From Dactylorhiza incarnata (Eukaryota > Streptophyta > Magnoliopsida > Asparagales > Orchidaceae): DNA of 64,000 bases. The notes under the pieces were generated by a model that was given only the letters and a program-made list of their open reading frames with translations, was not told where the DNA came from and ran no database searches. Positions 1-12,296 of this stretch are shown piece by piece. How positions within the stretch are numbered: the stretch's first letter is position 1; the number at the start of each line of letters is the position of its first letter. The position numbers and the translations under genes were made by a program. The stretch is from assembly GCA_033032865.1 (NCBI GenBank), contig JAWHQI010000049.1:4030001-4094000 (forward strand). The letters run 5' to 3'.

Positions 1-2
1 TT

Positions 3-623
3 GGCATCGACCTCAGGTTCACATCGGTTCACCACCCGAGAAGCAACGGCCAGGTGGAGGCGGCAAACAAAATAATCGTCAACCTACTAAAGAAGAAGGT
101 GGAGAACCTTCGGGAGAACTGGGTAGAGCAGCTACCATCCGTTCTCTGGGCCATGAGGACTACCCCTAACACCGCCACTTGAGAGACCCCGTTCAAACTT
201 TCTCATGGGTCCGAAGCAGTCCTTCCCATAGAGTTCGAAGTAAAGACCCCCAGGGTGATCGCCGCAGGTGAAGGGAATGAAGAGTGGCTAGTGGCCAATG
301 ATGAGGAATAAAGGCTATCCTTGGACCTGGTAGACGAACTCCGCGACCAAGCCACCATCAGGCAGGAGGAAATCAAGCGACGAATGGCCCGATATTTTGA
401 CAAGCATATCCGAGTAAAGCACTTTCAGAAAGGAGATCTGGTCTAGAAAAAGGTCGACGCGGCCGGAAGGGGGGCCGCGGTAGGTAAGCTCAACCCCAAT
501 TGGGAGGGTCCATACATTGTAAGCGAAGTTCTCAAGTCAGGGCGGTACCACCTCCGAGATGTGGAAGGGGTACCTCTCAGCCGAGCCAGAAGTGGAGACG
601 ATTTGAAGCGATTCTACCCTTGA
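3..623 (+). pseudogene. Tat-1 integrase C-terminal region, broken
   Basis: Frame 3 reads through the end of the DDE core (the NGQVEAANK motif with the catalytic Glu), the GETPFKLSHGSEA-type segment and the C-terminal GDLVLKKVDAAG / KLNPNWEGPY segment, ending with TGA at 621. It closely matches the same part of Tat-2 and Tat-3. Three in-frame stops break it: TGA at 180, TAA at 309 and TAG at 444. When complete, the protein would insert the cDNA into host DNA. Only the tail is in the window. Confidence 0.9.
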
Positions 624-663
624 AAGTTTTATTATGATATTAGTTGAATACTTTACTTCATCA

Positions 664-2062
<1,399 letters not shown>

Positions 2063-2621
2063 GGCAAGGAGATGAGTTCTTCATAAGGTCAAGATGATAT
2101 GCCTCAGGTTGGCAAGCCTTCGGCGCTGACCCGGGCCTTCTCGCTCGGCAAGCCTGCTCGCTCGGCGAGAAGAAAGATTTCGCACAATAGTAGATGAGCA
2201 GCGAGAATCAACCCTAAGCACTCCAGTGTATTCGGTGCTTGACAGAGAAGTCGCCGGCACAGGGCGAGAGGCGAGCTCTCGCCGAGGAGGAAAGTACCTC
2301 GCGAAACCTAGAGAAAAATGCATACCTAAAGGGTAATAACCCTAAGGCAAATGGTGATAGGCCAGAGCAGCCAAGAATGTCCTAGCCTATCTATTCGATA
2401 ACGTAAGGTGCGAGAATGATCATCGCGAGAATAACCTTCGCAAAGATGAATATCGAGGCAAGCGAGAATGAGATATCAGCACGAAAAACAATATAGCAGA
2501 AAGGGCGAGCACAGTACAAGGCCAAAAACATGCATCTATGCATTTTATGGTTTGATTTACAAGAAGCGGCGATCTCGCCAGCACAAAACGAAATAGGAAA
2601 TAAAACCAAAAATTACAAGCT
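2063..2621. other. Non-coding gap between minisatellite and antisense gene 2 of Tat-1
   Basis: No gene is seen. It lies downstream of the stop codon of the minus-strand gene and could include its 3' UTR. The word GCGAG or its complement CTCGC is strikingly frequent (for example around 2140-2290, 2400-2470). Confidence 0.6.
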
Positions 2622-4586
2622 TCAGTAATCGCTCGCGAACCCTTCCTCGTCATTGCTGCTCTTCACTGGCGGAAGCGGGATAAAGAGCTCCGTGATGATG
2701 TCTTCCCGAGTCATGTCGGCCGTGTCGTCGGCTAGGAGGCCGGTTGCCTTCATCGTCTGGAAGATGTAGCGAGCTAACTCGGTGTACTCCAAGCAAATTT
2801 CCTCATCTCGCGATCGACGCTCTTCCTTTAAACGGCGAGGAGAAGGGGGAAAGACGGCACGGGCGAGCTCACAATTTCGGGCTTTTAGCCCAGCCACCTC
2901 GCCCTCCAATTCCTGGATGCGAGCGTCGGCTCTTCCGGCGGCCTCGACATCCTGCAAGAAAGATAAATTTAGGGAACGAAATGGCCGAAGGAAAGGAGGG
3001 TTACGAGGTCTAGGTAACTCACCACACTGCCCTCCACGGCGAGCAGCTTTTCCTTCTGCTGCGCGTTCTCGGCAAGAAGCCCCTGATAGGCCCTCACGAG
3101 CTCCATGTTCTGAAGTTCCAGTTGCAAGCAGAGCCTCCCCATCATGTGGGCGAGCTCGGCAGAGCGCAACTGAGACCTCGCGCTCTCGAAGCTAGAGTCC
3201 TCGCAGTCTCATCTTTGTAAGCCCCCGCGTCCTCGCGTCCATAGAGAACGAATGAGAAGTCGAAGGCGTGGCCATTGACAATCTCCTTCTCCACCCAGGT
3301 AGGAAGGATGGTAGAGATGTCCGCCCGGTTCGTCTCCGGCTTCCAGTTCACAAGAGCTCGTCGGTCTCATCTCGGCGCCTCTGGCCGAGACTGAAGTTAT
3401 AGTGGTTGACTGGGATGGGCGGAGCGGAGGTTCTGACGGCCTCATGGCTGGGCTCGTCGTCCTCACCTCCCGCGGTGAGGCCGGTAAGGTCTAACTCTTC
3501 AAAAGCAGCATCGCCGGGCTCCTTCCCCTTCGAGGAGGCGAGCGAGACCCGGCTCTTCTTATTCTTTTTCTTCGGCGGGGATTTTGAGTGGAGGCCATGG
3601 CTACTAGAAGCCCCCGATCTCTTGCGAGAGGAGGGCTCACCTGGTGTGACGGCGCCTCGGCAAGCCTCCGCCCCCATGGTCGCAAAAGCAAGGGTAGCAT
3701 CGATCTTCTGATTGCTCGCGTAGGGGGGATGGACGGGAAGATCCCGCTCGCCTAAAAAAGCGTTGAAATTTCAATAAATATGGAGTTACGGGGATTAAAG
3801 TTGTAGTTGTTAAGCGAGATCTTTACCTTCCCCAGCGAGAACTGGAGGCAGCGAGTTGAGGTTGCGGTGGAGATGAACAACCTCAAAGTTATTCTTACAG
3901 AAGAACTGATAAAGGAAGGCGTCATGTCCTCCGAGGGCAGTGGGCCGGTAGGTGGTCTCGTCGTGCTGGACTAGCGAGATCGGGATATTGTCGAAGTTCC
4001 CCTTGACGAAGAGGAACTTCTTGGCCCAGAAGTGGGCCTTGTTGATGGTCTCGTCGACCTTAGGACCCGAGCCCACGAAGTAGGTGGTCCCGTCCTTATA
4101 GGCGCGGAAGGAGAACAACTTCCGAAAAACCGGAAGGCTGAACTCGATGCGTTCCTCGCGTAGGTAGCAGGCGAAGACTGTGACCACCGCCATGGCGTTA
4201 ATGGTAAGCTGACCCGGAACAACACCTTAATGCTTGAGCACCTGGCGAGCAACAAGAAGACCAGGATTAGTTCACATAATGAGCGAGACTTGACCTGCAG
4301 AAAATAAGAAGCGAGCGAGAGCGATTATTACCTGGCGAACTTTCGGCCACAAGGGGAGACGCAAGCCGACCGCGAAATGAGTGGTGGGGATGGACAGCTC
4401 GTCGACAAGTGGCGCGTTGATCACGTCGTTCTTGCTAGGACGGCGTCCCTCGTATGGAGGGGTGACGTAGTCGGCGACCACGCTGAAATATTCCTCGTCT
4501 GTCAGGTTGCAGTGGAAGAAGCTGTGCTCGGCAAAAGCCTTAGCGATCTATCGCTGACCCTCCGACTCATTAGCATCGCCACCCAT
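2622..4586 (-). pseudogene. Tat-1 antisense gene 2 (four exons), broken
   Basis: Minus strand. Exons by splice consensus and homology to Tat-2: 4586-4332, 4241-3827, 3751-3023, 2951-2622. All introns are GT-AG and junction phases (0, 1, 0) agree with Tat-2. Exon 2 resembles the plant 'putative gypsy type transposon' domain (PF04195-like): an EERIEFSLPVFRKLFSFR segment, then DGTTYFVG. Exon 3 has a basic KSPPKKKNKKSR stretch, and the C-terminal part is predicted coiled coil. Breaks: TAG in exon 1 after codon 12, TAA near the start of exon 2 (KH-stop), and a frameshift near 3350. Function is unknown; nuclear location is inferred from the basic stretch. Confidence 0.75.
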
Positions 4587-4700
4587 TTCAATAACCTGCG
4601 AGAAAGGAAGTAGAATGAGAACGGGAAGGAGCGAGAGCGATGAAGCGGAGGAGGAAGAAGGTTGACAGTAAATGCGGTGGTTGACCCAGTTATGACCGCC

Positions 4701-4708
4701 TATTTATA
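4701..4708 (-). promoter_or_regulatory. TATA box of Tat-1 antisense gene 2
   Basis: The minus strand reads TATAAATA, about 115 bp before the exon 1 ATG at 4586. The same box occurs at the matching place in Tat-2 and Tat-3. Confidence 0.65.
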
Positions 4709-5034
4709 ACAAAAATAAAAGGGCGGGAAAAAGCCCAAGTGCCGGTGGGCGCGGTTAGCCAAAACATCAGATCACAGCCGCGGGCGAGAAAGGCCTGCGA
4801 GGTTAGTATAAGCAACATTTCCGCGAGATACATTTAGCGAGAATAGAGGGTCCTCGCGAGCACAACATGACGAGAATGAAACAGACTCATTAGCAGCGAG
4901 CGAGAACTAATAAAAAGCTAGTAATAATTATTGTCGGACGAAATAAAGCCAATATATGAGTTACAAGCCATGGCGAGATTGTCCAGAATAATGGCACTCA
5001 TTAACAGGTAATAAGAGTTCTCGACAACGAAGAA

Positions 5035-6100
5035 ATTAGCGAGAATCATGGGTCAACCACTTCCACCTACCCCCACCCCGTGACCCGGACCGCGGCGGTA
5101 CCCTAGAATTGTAGTAAGCCTCGGCCGTGCGGCCCTCCCGGTTCACGAGGAAGGCTTAATCCCTCATCCTCGCTATATGCATTTCCGGCGTCGTGACATT
5201 CTCATCAAGATCACGTTATCTCGCAGCCCGGAGCCTCGCACACTCTTCAATCAAGACAGCATGCCTGTCATAGGCAGCCTCTCTGTCCCGTCTTGCTTGC
5301 AGGTTGAGGTCCATCAGCATCCGACCATGTTTTTTAAGCAACTCTGCGGCTCGGAGTTTCATCGTCTCATGATCTCGCGGATCCCCTAAGAAATCTTACA
5401 CTTGGTCAGGGAGGGGATACATCTCGTCGTCTCCCAACTCGGAATCGGTAGGCGGATTTTCAGAATTCACTGCGAAATATTATGAAAGGTTAAATATCGC
5501 GCTTGAATTCGCGCATGGCAGAGGGCCGTCAGGATGCTTACCCAGAGGGGGGGAGAGAAGTCTCAGGGCGGCCCTGTAAGACATTACCATAGTGGGGGCG
5601 AGAAGTCTCAGCGCTGTTCGACGGCGGGATCTTTGGCGGTATAGAGCCGCCGGTCAACTCGCTCGTCAGGAGGTTAAACCCTAGCGTAACTATAGTTTTG
5701 TTGGGAGGAGGCGGAGACGGAGGCCGCAATGCCTGGCAAGCCGGGGACTTCAGGGGCGAGACTGTAAGATGCAAAGGATGATGGTCAGTTGACAAAGGGA
5801 GGGCTAGCATGCGAGATTAAGGGCGTACCCGCGGCATTCTTCCCAGCAAGATTTGTATCCGCCGACGGACTTTTTTGAGACCCACCAGCAGGTTCGCTAG
5901 CGTCCTCGTTCGGCAAGGCATCCTGCGAATGGACATGAATCACAGGCAAATTTATTGACTTAAGCTAGAGAGATAGATCATACCCTCTCGAGGGGACGGC
6001 TATCCGGGGAGGAGTCCAGCAGCACAGAGCCATCCCCGGTTCGGCAAGCCGCCTTCGCCTTCTTAGTCTTCGGCGACTGAGCGGGAGGCCGCCGATTCAT
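5035..6100 (-). pseudogene. Tat-1 antisense gene 1 (four exons), broken
   Basis: Minus strand, ATG at 6100. Exons: 6100-5984, 5922-5829, 5761-5542, 5469-5035. The first two junction phases (0, 1) equal those of the intact Tat-2 gene. Recognisable shared segments are DFLGDP at the start of the coiled-coil region in exon 4 and GGGRWKWL near the C-terminus (GRGRWKWL in Tat-2). Exon 3 is one base out of phase, consistent with an indel in the C/G run near 5545, and exon 4 has three TAA stops. The product has no known function. A decayed TATA-like box (AATAAATA on the minus strand, 6259-6266) lies upstream. Confidence 0.7.
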
Positions 6101-6378
6101 CTAGGCGGGGATCCTGGTCATGGAGGGTAGCCCGCCAGACTCACAGCCCTCAGGCAGGCCTCAGCTTCTTTGGAAAGCGGCATCTCGAGACAGCTACAGT
6201 ATGGGGCAAAAGGAAAGAAAAGGAAGTGGCGGTGCATGCAACTAAGGATTCGGGACGATATTTATTTCCCTTAGGGTGGGCCCTACCAAAGATTCCTGAT
6301 AGATCATCAAGGGGCTGGCGAATACCAGGGGTTGGATGTTTCTTCGCGAGCCTAAATAGCCTCGCGAAGAGCGGGGAT

Positions 6379-7721
6379 TGTGTACAACCCCAATATTCGC
6401 CAGGAGAAGAGGCACAGTTCAAGAAAGTAACAAGGTGAAGTAATAAGAGGTGGCCTTAGGGCCAAATACCTCTCGAGAGAGGCCTTGGAAAAGTCACTCT
6501 CGGAGGGCTCGCTGAGAGGCGAGCGAGAAGGGTCGGTGAAATAAACGCTCGCAGGCAGTTTGAGGAAGTCTTCTGAGTTCGACGAAAGAAGTACTACGTT
6601 CGACGAACTCTCCCATGTTCGTCGAGCTCACCTGGCGTCGCCGAGCTCACACCCGTTCGGCAAAATCATCTGAAGTCAACGAAGCGCTCTAGGCTCATTA
6701 AAGCCAGAGGGACGGTCTCGCAAGAGGAATCACGGGATCCAGCCCTCAGCAGATATCTTCAAAAATACTATGCCAAGCAAGGGCTGACAAGCCAGTACCT
6801 CACAGGCCGTTGGCAGAAGAGACCTATGTTCAGGTATTCAGCGAAATGTGTTCAGTGCTCGCAGGAAGGCTCGAGATTATAGAGCCTCAGCTTCCAGCGG
6901 GCTCAAGTCCGCGCTCGACGAATGTCGAACGGAGCTCAGCATTCGTCGAACGGCGCCCGACAAACCAAATCGATTCTGTTAGCAGCGCTCGACAAATCAC
7001 AGCAGGGAAGCAGCGTTCGATGTTCTACGTTCGTCGAGCCCGCCCATGATCAGTGAAGTGCCCTGCGTTCGGCGAAAGGTGTGTTGAGCTCGACGAAGCC
7101 TGGAGGCGATCTCGCAGGAAGGCTCGCGAGACCGGACCTCGGCAGATACCGCCAGAGTAGGCCAGCAAGGTCCTCACAGGGCGATCGCCTAGGAGAGGCA
7201 TCGCGAGCTGGACTCGCGAGAAGGCCCGCGAGATCTTCAGCAGTAATGTTCTCGCAGTTCCACGCCCATAGGTTGATAGGGCCGAATTGCCTTTTTACCC
7301 TCGGTGGTCTGCCTTTAGCCTCTCCAAACAGTGGAGTTTGGCTGTTAGCAGACCCGTTTAGGGTGCGGATAGTAAAACCAAAAGGCGGGATCCTGCTATT
7401 TGTAGGCCAGACCAGGAAACTGATAAATAGGACCTCAAGGGCACCTTTGGAGAGGACTTGACTTCAGCTTCTCTCTCCTCATGCTTTCTTTGGTTAGCAT
7501 TTCCAGAGCTCTCCAAGGTGCCCAAGTCTCAGCTTTGGCTTGGGAGGGGAAGCGCTCAACGATCTTCCGGGTTAGTGGAGGGACCTCCTCGCTGTGACTA
7601 AGGTCTTAGTCTTTTTTCTAGTCTTCAGTCTACCTTCTCCGAGGGATCAGTAAGGGCTAGTTGCCCCTCATTTCGGTGAGGGCCCCGAGCTCCACAAGAG
7701 GCTGAGAAATCGGTTTCAACA
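6379..7721 (+). repeat. 3' LTR of Tat-1 (1343 bp)
   Basis: Begins TGTGTACAACC right after the purine-rich GAAGAGCGGGGAT and ends TTTCAACA. The last 400 bp align closely with the 787-bp Tat-2 LTR, but the U3 part is about 550 bp longer and different. It contains a cluster of TTCGACGAA / TTCGTCGAA words between about 6570 and 7100, plus TCGCGAG words. The TATA position has decayed to TGATAAATAG (7421). The 5-bp duplication cannot be checked because the left end is outside. Confidence 0.85.
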
Positions 7722-9121
7722 ATTATTTAGAATTATTAACAATGTTAACATTTATTCCTTCAAATTACTATGAACATTGTTTTGTTTATCATGCTTTGAT
7801 ATATCTATTTAAAGTGCATAAATTGTATTGAAAAATATGTGTAGAACCAAGCTTAGCATGCCTCTAAGTATGAGTAAATGTATTATGATTGATAATACTA
7901 CCTTTCACTCACATATTTTGGTAATCAATATGTATGTTTAAATCTAAAAATGCTTGTTTGTATATTGTATTTGTACAATAAATTAATACTTGCAAAAGTT
8001 TATTACCTACACTACATTTGAATTGCACTTATGAAATTTTGAAAAGTGGTTAAATTACAAAAATTGTGGGTTTGCACAATAAGTGTATTCGGAGAATGTT
8101 GTCGCACAAATGTGAACAAAAAAAATTATATATGTAGACAAATAAAACTCCACCATGCACTACTTGAACCTCCTGATAAGTCTTCATAAGCATTGTGAGG
8201 TTGAGCACCTTGGAAAGAATAGTAAAGTGTCTTGTTCAACCCTTGATTAATACACCACTTTTTATAAAATAGTATGCATTAAAGTGTGTGAAAGTTAATT
8301 TACTTGTGCTTTATTGTGCACTTTAATTTACATATGTCTTGTATTTTATGATTTAAATCAATTGTTTACATTACCCAAAATACACTTATGTGCACATCAT
8401 TATCTTTCATAACACTTCTTCTCATGAGTATTGGACTCTAATGCTTTATCTTTACTACTCTTTATATAACAAATGCACTAGATAATCTAGCATGATCTCT
8501 ACAATATTTTGGTATCTCTTGAACTTAAAATTAAGTAACAATGTGGTATATTCCTTTTTGATATGTTCATTTTCATGCTTGGTATCTTAATGTAAAACTA
8601 CGTGATTTCAAAAAGGTTAAAACATCTTTACATTTTGAACTTTAAACTCATATTTTTTTTACATATGCTTTTCATGCTTACAAAAAGATGTTTCTCATAA
8701 TCTTCCGCTTGCTTACAACTCTTATCTTTTTATTTGAAATCTCTTATATATACTATGCTTAAAATCTTTATCATTATCTATATTACAAAAGCTCGATCAT
8801 GCTTTATCATTCATAAGAAATGCCTCCTTGCTGCCCTCACCCTACCTTCTTTTGATAATACCAAAAGGGGGAGATTAATTGAAGAAATCTATATAGGAGA
8901 AATATAGAAGTATAAGGGGAGACTAATTCATGTAATCAATCATTTAGGGGGAGTAAAACATAAATTGCATTTATGTAAGGGGAGCATTAAGATAGGGGGA
9001 GTATGCACATTATCATGCATATCAAATACTATAGTTGCACTATTATCTCGTTTATCATATTCTATAATCACCTTTAATGATTTCTTGCTAAGAGGATTTG
9101 TTTTTATCAAAAGGGGGAGAT
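7722..9121 (+). mobile_element. copia-1: 3' non-coding region before its 3' LTR
   Basis: AT-rich sequence without an open gene. Its last 300 bp carry repeated purine runs (GGGGGAGA at about 8870, 8947, 8996, 9113). The last, AAAAGGGGGAGATTG, abuts the LTR at 9122, as in SIRE-type Ty1/copia elements where the polypurine tract primes plus-strand synthesis. The coding part of copia-1 is not in the window. Confidence 0.6.
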
Positions 9122-9354
9122 TGTTAGACATGTGTGTCACATCCTTTTGTATGAGAATAACAAATCCTAAATTGTATTTGATCTTGTTTGTCATGTATTT
9201 AGAGTGTGCAGGAACTATAGGTGCAATACTCCACAGGTAGAAAACAGATTGGAGATGACTCTCTATAAAGTGTGCTAACGCTCACGTTAATTATTAACGC
9301 CCCGCGTTAACAACCACTGTGAAGGAAACATCGATCGATGAAATCAGAAGGAAC

Positions 9355-9760
9355 CTGCGTTCGACGAAATCTGCAGGTGCTCGACAAAATCTGAAGGAAA
9401 GTCTGTTCGACGAACTAAACCTGCACTCGACTTATTGCGTTCGACGAACTGAGCTGAGCTCGAAGAATTGGAGCGCTCAACAAATTGAACTGCGCTCGAC
9501 GAATTGAAGTTAACTGCGCTCGACTTATTGCGTTCGACAAACATAACTGCGCTCGACGAATTGGAGCGTTCGACGAACTGAACTGCACTCGACGAATTGA
9601 ATTTAACTGCACTCGACGATAGCGCGTTCGACGAAACAAGTTTCATTCGACGAAATTGGTTTCTGCCATGATCCTGACGGTTGCGGTTGACGAAATGGGA
9701 TTCCGTTCGACGAAAGCGCGTTCGACAAAATTAGTTTCGTTCGATGAAATTTGGTTTTGC
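9355..9760 (+). repeat. Cluster of about 19 TTCGACGAA-like words
   Basis: Within about 400 bp of the copia-1 LTR the word (G)(T/C)TCGACGAA recurs roughly every 20-30 bp with small variants (CTCGACGAA, TTCGACAAA, TTCGATGAA). Short open frames on both strands are by-products. The same word is clustered in the Tat-1 LTR. Confidence 0.9.
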
Positions 9761-9977
9761 CACGCTCCCGATGCTATGATCGATCTCAGCAACTTCCATA
9801 CACATTCACTAACACCGACGTTAATTCCTAACGCCATGTGTTAGCTCCAGTGGTTATTTAAAGACCTGATTTCGTTTTTACTCTAGGCTGGGATGATTAT
9901 TGAAGCCTTTATTCCAGAAATCTGAGAGAGCTTCCAGAAAGAATACTTGTGCCAAAACTCCATTGTTGTTATGTTGC

Positions 9978-11592
9978 TGATGAGTACTTTTTGTACTCAT
10001 CTTTTAGTATTATTTTAATATAGTTTTAAATTGAATTTATATAAATTATATGTATTTTCTTATTTAATCTGTTCCTTTTTAATTTCTTCAACTAATTTAA
10101 GCTTATTTTATGTTTTGCAGGTTTTCTGGGCACTTTGAGTAAAAATATCAAGTACACGCCCAAGGTTACGGCGTGACCAAGGGTGTGTCAGCCTAAGTGT
10201 GTTCCAGACCTGTTTCCTCCACTTCGGGCCCATTCCATGAAGATTCGCCAAGTACACGCCCCAGGTCACGGGCGTGACCAAGGGCGTGACATCCAAGTCA
10301 CGACCGGGACCACGCCACCAGCATCCAGATCGAGCCGCCGCGTCATTTAAAGTTACACTCCCTCGGTCACGGCCGTGACCGAGGGCGTGACCTCCATTCA
10401 CGGGCGTGACTCGCCCCGAACTTCTTCCCGCCAGAGTTTCCCGCCAACATCACTATTTCAAGATTACACGCCCTAGGTCACGGGCGTGACCTGGGGCGTG
10501 ACGCGTCCGAAACGCCTGCATTGAAGCCAGAACGCGCCCTCTCCGCACCAGCATCGATCACGCTCCTTACACGCCCTTGGTCACGGGCGTGACCAAGGGC
10601 GTGTAACATCAAATTTCTGCCTATTTAAAGGGAGCTTCTCCAGATCTTCAGGGATGAATTATTAGGATAAGAATTTCATTTTCTTGTACTATTTTCATGT
10701 TTCTAGTAGTTCTTATGCTCCTCCTTTATTTCTTATGATGGTACCTATTTCAATTCAAAGCTTGTAGTTTCTCTTGTAATCTCAATTTTATGTATTCTTC
10801 GTTTTACAATTGACACTAATAAAATTGTAATTGTTAGTCTCTAATTTCCCCGCTCTTTTCGCTATGTTTTCTTCCTCCTCTTCTTATGATTCCTCCGTGA
10901 TCATGAGCAACTAATCACTTTAGTGATCGGCTTAGATGATCCAAGGATGATGCAATCTCTTTTTGTGTTTTAGAATTTTGTTCTTAGTGTTTAAACGCTT
11001 ACGATTTACCGTGGCCAACTCGTTCTAGTAACGGTTTTCGTCTTTTGACGGCCGAGAGGCACTTAAGACGGATCGGTCATTGGTAAAGAGATTCGAACGT
11101 ACCCCTCGAGAGAGGACATACGTAACTCTTCCGGACGGGATTAACATCCCAGTGAGGTCCTTCTCTTAAAGCAAGTCTTAAGCCATTTGATTATAGAACG
11201 AGAGTTCGGTCGTGTGCAACTTAAGCTTAGTTGAGCCAACCCTCGAGAGAGGAGCACTCATGCTTTTGGAACCTCCGCGGTCAAGGCCACTTTAACACGA
11301 GATCGATTTCTACTACACGTTTCTTTTGCTTAGTCTAAGGTGATTCGAAAGTCGTGAGCTAGTTTTTATTAATTAGTAAAATTAAATTACATAAACCCAA
11401 CCCTATTCTTCTATCGGTAAAATAATAAACATTCACTCAAAGTAGAAGTACTTAACATGACCCGAGTCTAATACGACCTTGATCTTGTGAGATCCTATAC
11501 TTCACTCGATACGGTACACTTGTCGTTATCGTTTGTAGTTATATTTTTGCACGTCAAGTATTTTTATAACTGCGATGCATTTATATGCATCA
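9978..11592 (+). mobile_element. Solo LTR of an Athila-type element
   Basis: Begins TGATGAGTAC (Athila LTRs at 20558 and 28902 begin TGATAAGTAG) and shows the same order of parts: AT-rich start, repeated GTCACGGGCGTGAC palindromes, then GTAGAAGTA...GTGGAATACGACCTTGAT-like sequence and a TACACTTG..TTATCG end. Flanks GTTGC (9973-9977) and GCTGC (11593-11597) would be a 5-bp target duplication with one transition. Sequence on both sides joins into the copia LTR alignment. No internal coding remains, so recombination between two LTRs probably removed the element body. Confidence 0.75.
10568..10605 (+). repeat. 38-bp near-perfect palindrome in the solo Athila LTR
   Basis: TACACGCCCTTGGTCACG, then GG, then the reverse complement. 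Three weaker copies of the same design lie at about 10150, 10250 and 10470 in the same LTR, and further copies occur in the Athila LTRs at 20.7-21.2 and 29.1-29.5 kb. Confidence 0.9.
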
Positions 11593-12296
11593 GCTGCCAA
11601 AGATGGATGTCCAACAAAAAGCTTAAGGAGAATTCTAGAGGAGGACTACGTCACGCTACATCCGAAGGACGATCTCTTCGACCTCGCTCATACTCCAGCG
11701 ATCCTTCATCCTCATCTTCAGAGATCTCATATAGGGAGTTTTATTATTGTTATACTTATTTTCATTCCATACTTTTTGTTAACCGTTTAGAGAATTCGCC
11801 TTGTGTTGGAGACTAGGTCTGGGTAGGACTTAGGGAGGACTTCGCCTTGTGTTGGCGACTAGTCTAGGTGATTATATCTAGGGGGTGCTTGAGGCCATAT
11901 GTGGGGAAGGATTGGCTAGAGCGGCTTGAGGCCATATCTGGGGAAGGATAGGCTAAAGCCAACCGGTTTGTGGGGATACAAGTCGGTATAGAAAAGGAAA
12001 ATTTTTTTTACTTTATACGCCTCCGATTTCTAGCGATATTGAAATCAAATTTATGTTAACACCTTTTTATATAATATAATCATGTCCCTTTTTGTGTTTA
12101 CTTGATTTCGATCATTTGGCATAAGTTATAAAATTGCAAATTACAATTGTTTCTTCCTTTAAGTTAAATTGTTATTTCATTCTAATTTACTCTAAACAAT
12201 TAAGTAAATCATCTAAAAATTTATAAAGAATTTTATTCCCTTATTCAACCCCCCCCCCCCCCCCCCCCCCCTCTAAGGGCGCCAATCGATCCAACA

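Larger units (their letters stand above)
9122..12296 (+). repeat. 3' LTR of copia-1 (SIRE-type), interrupted
   Basis: Starts TGTTAGACATG and ends CTCTAAGGGCGCC...GATCCAACA, the same end as the copia-2 LTR (48779-50051). Several blocks align with that LTR, including the start (AATAACAAA, TTGTATTTGAT) and the R/U5 part (AGAGATCT, ATTTTCATTC). A 1615-bp solo Athila-type LTR splits it at 9978-11592; without it the LTR is about 1.55 kb. A 23-nt C run at 12249-12271 replaces the short C run in copia-2. Confidence 0.75.

Noticed and set aside
9319..9646. CRISPR-like or tandem coding repeat
   Set aside because: Irregular spacing, plant LTR context and no conserved long repeat with unique spacers; it is a motif cluster in a copia LTR.
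11487..11816. Two overlapping ORFs of 109 and 71 aa
   Set aside because: They span the end of the solo Athila LTR and the resumed copia LTR; no recognisable domain.
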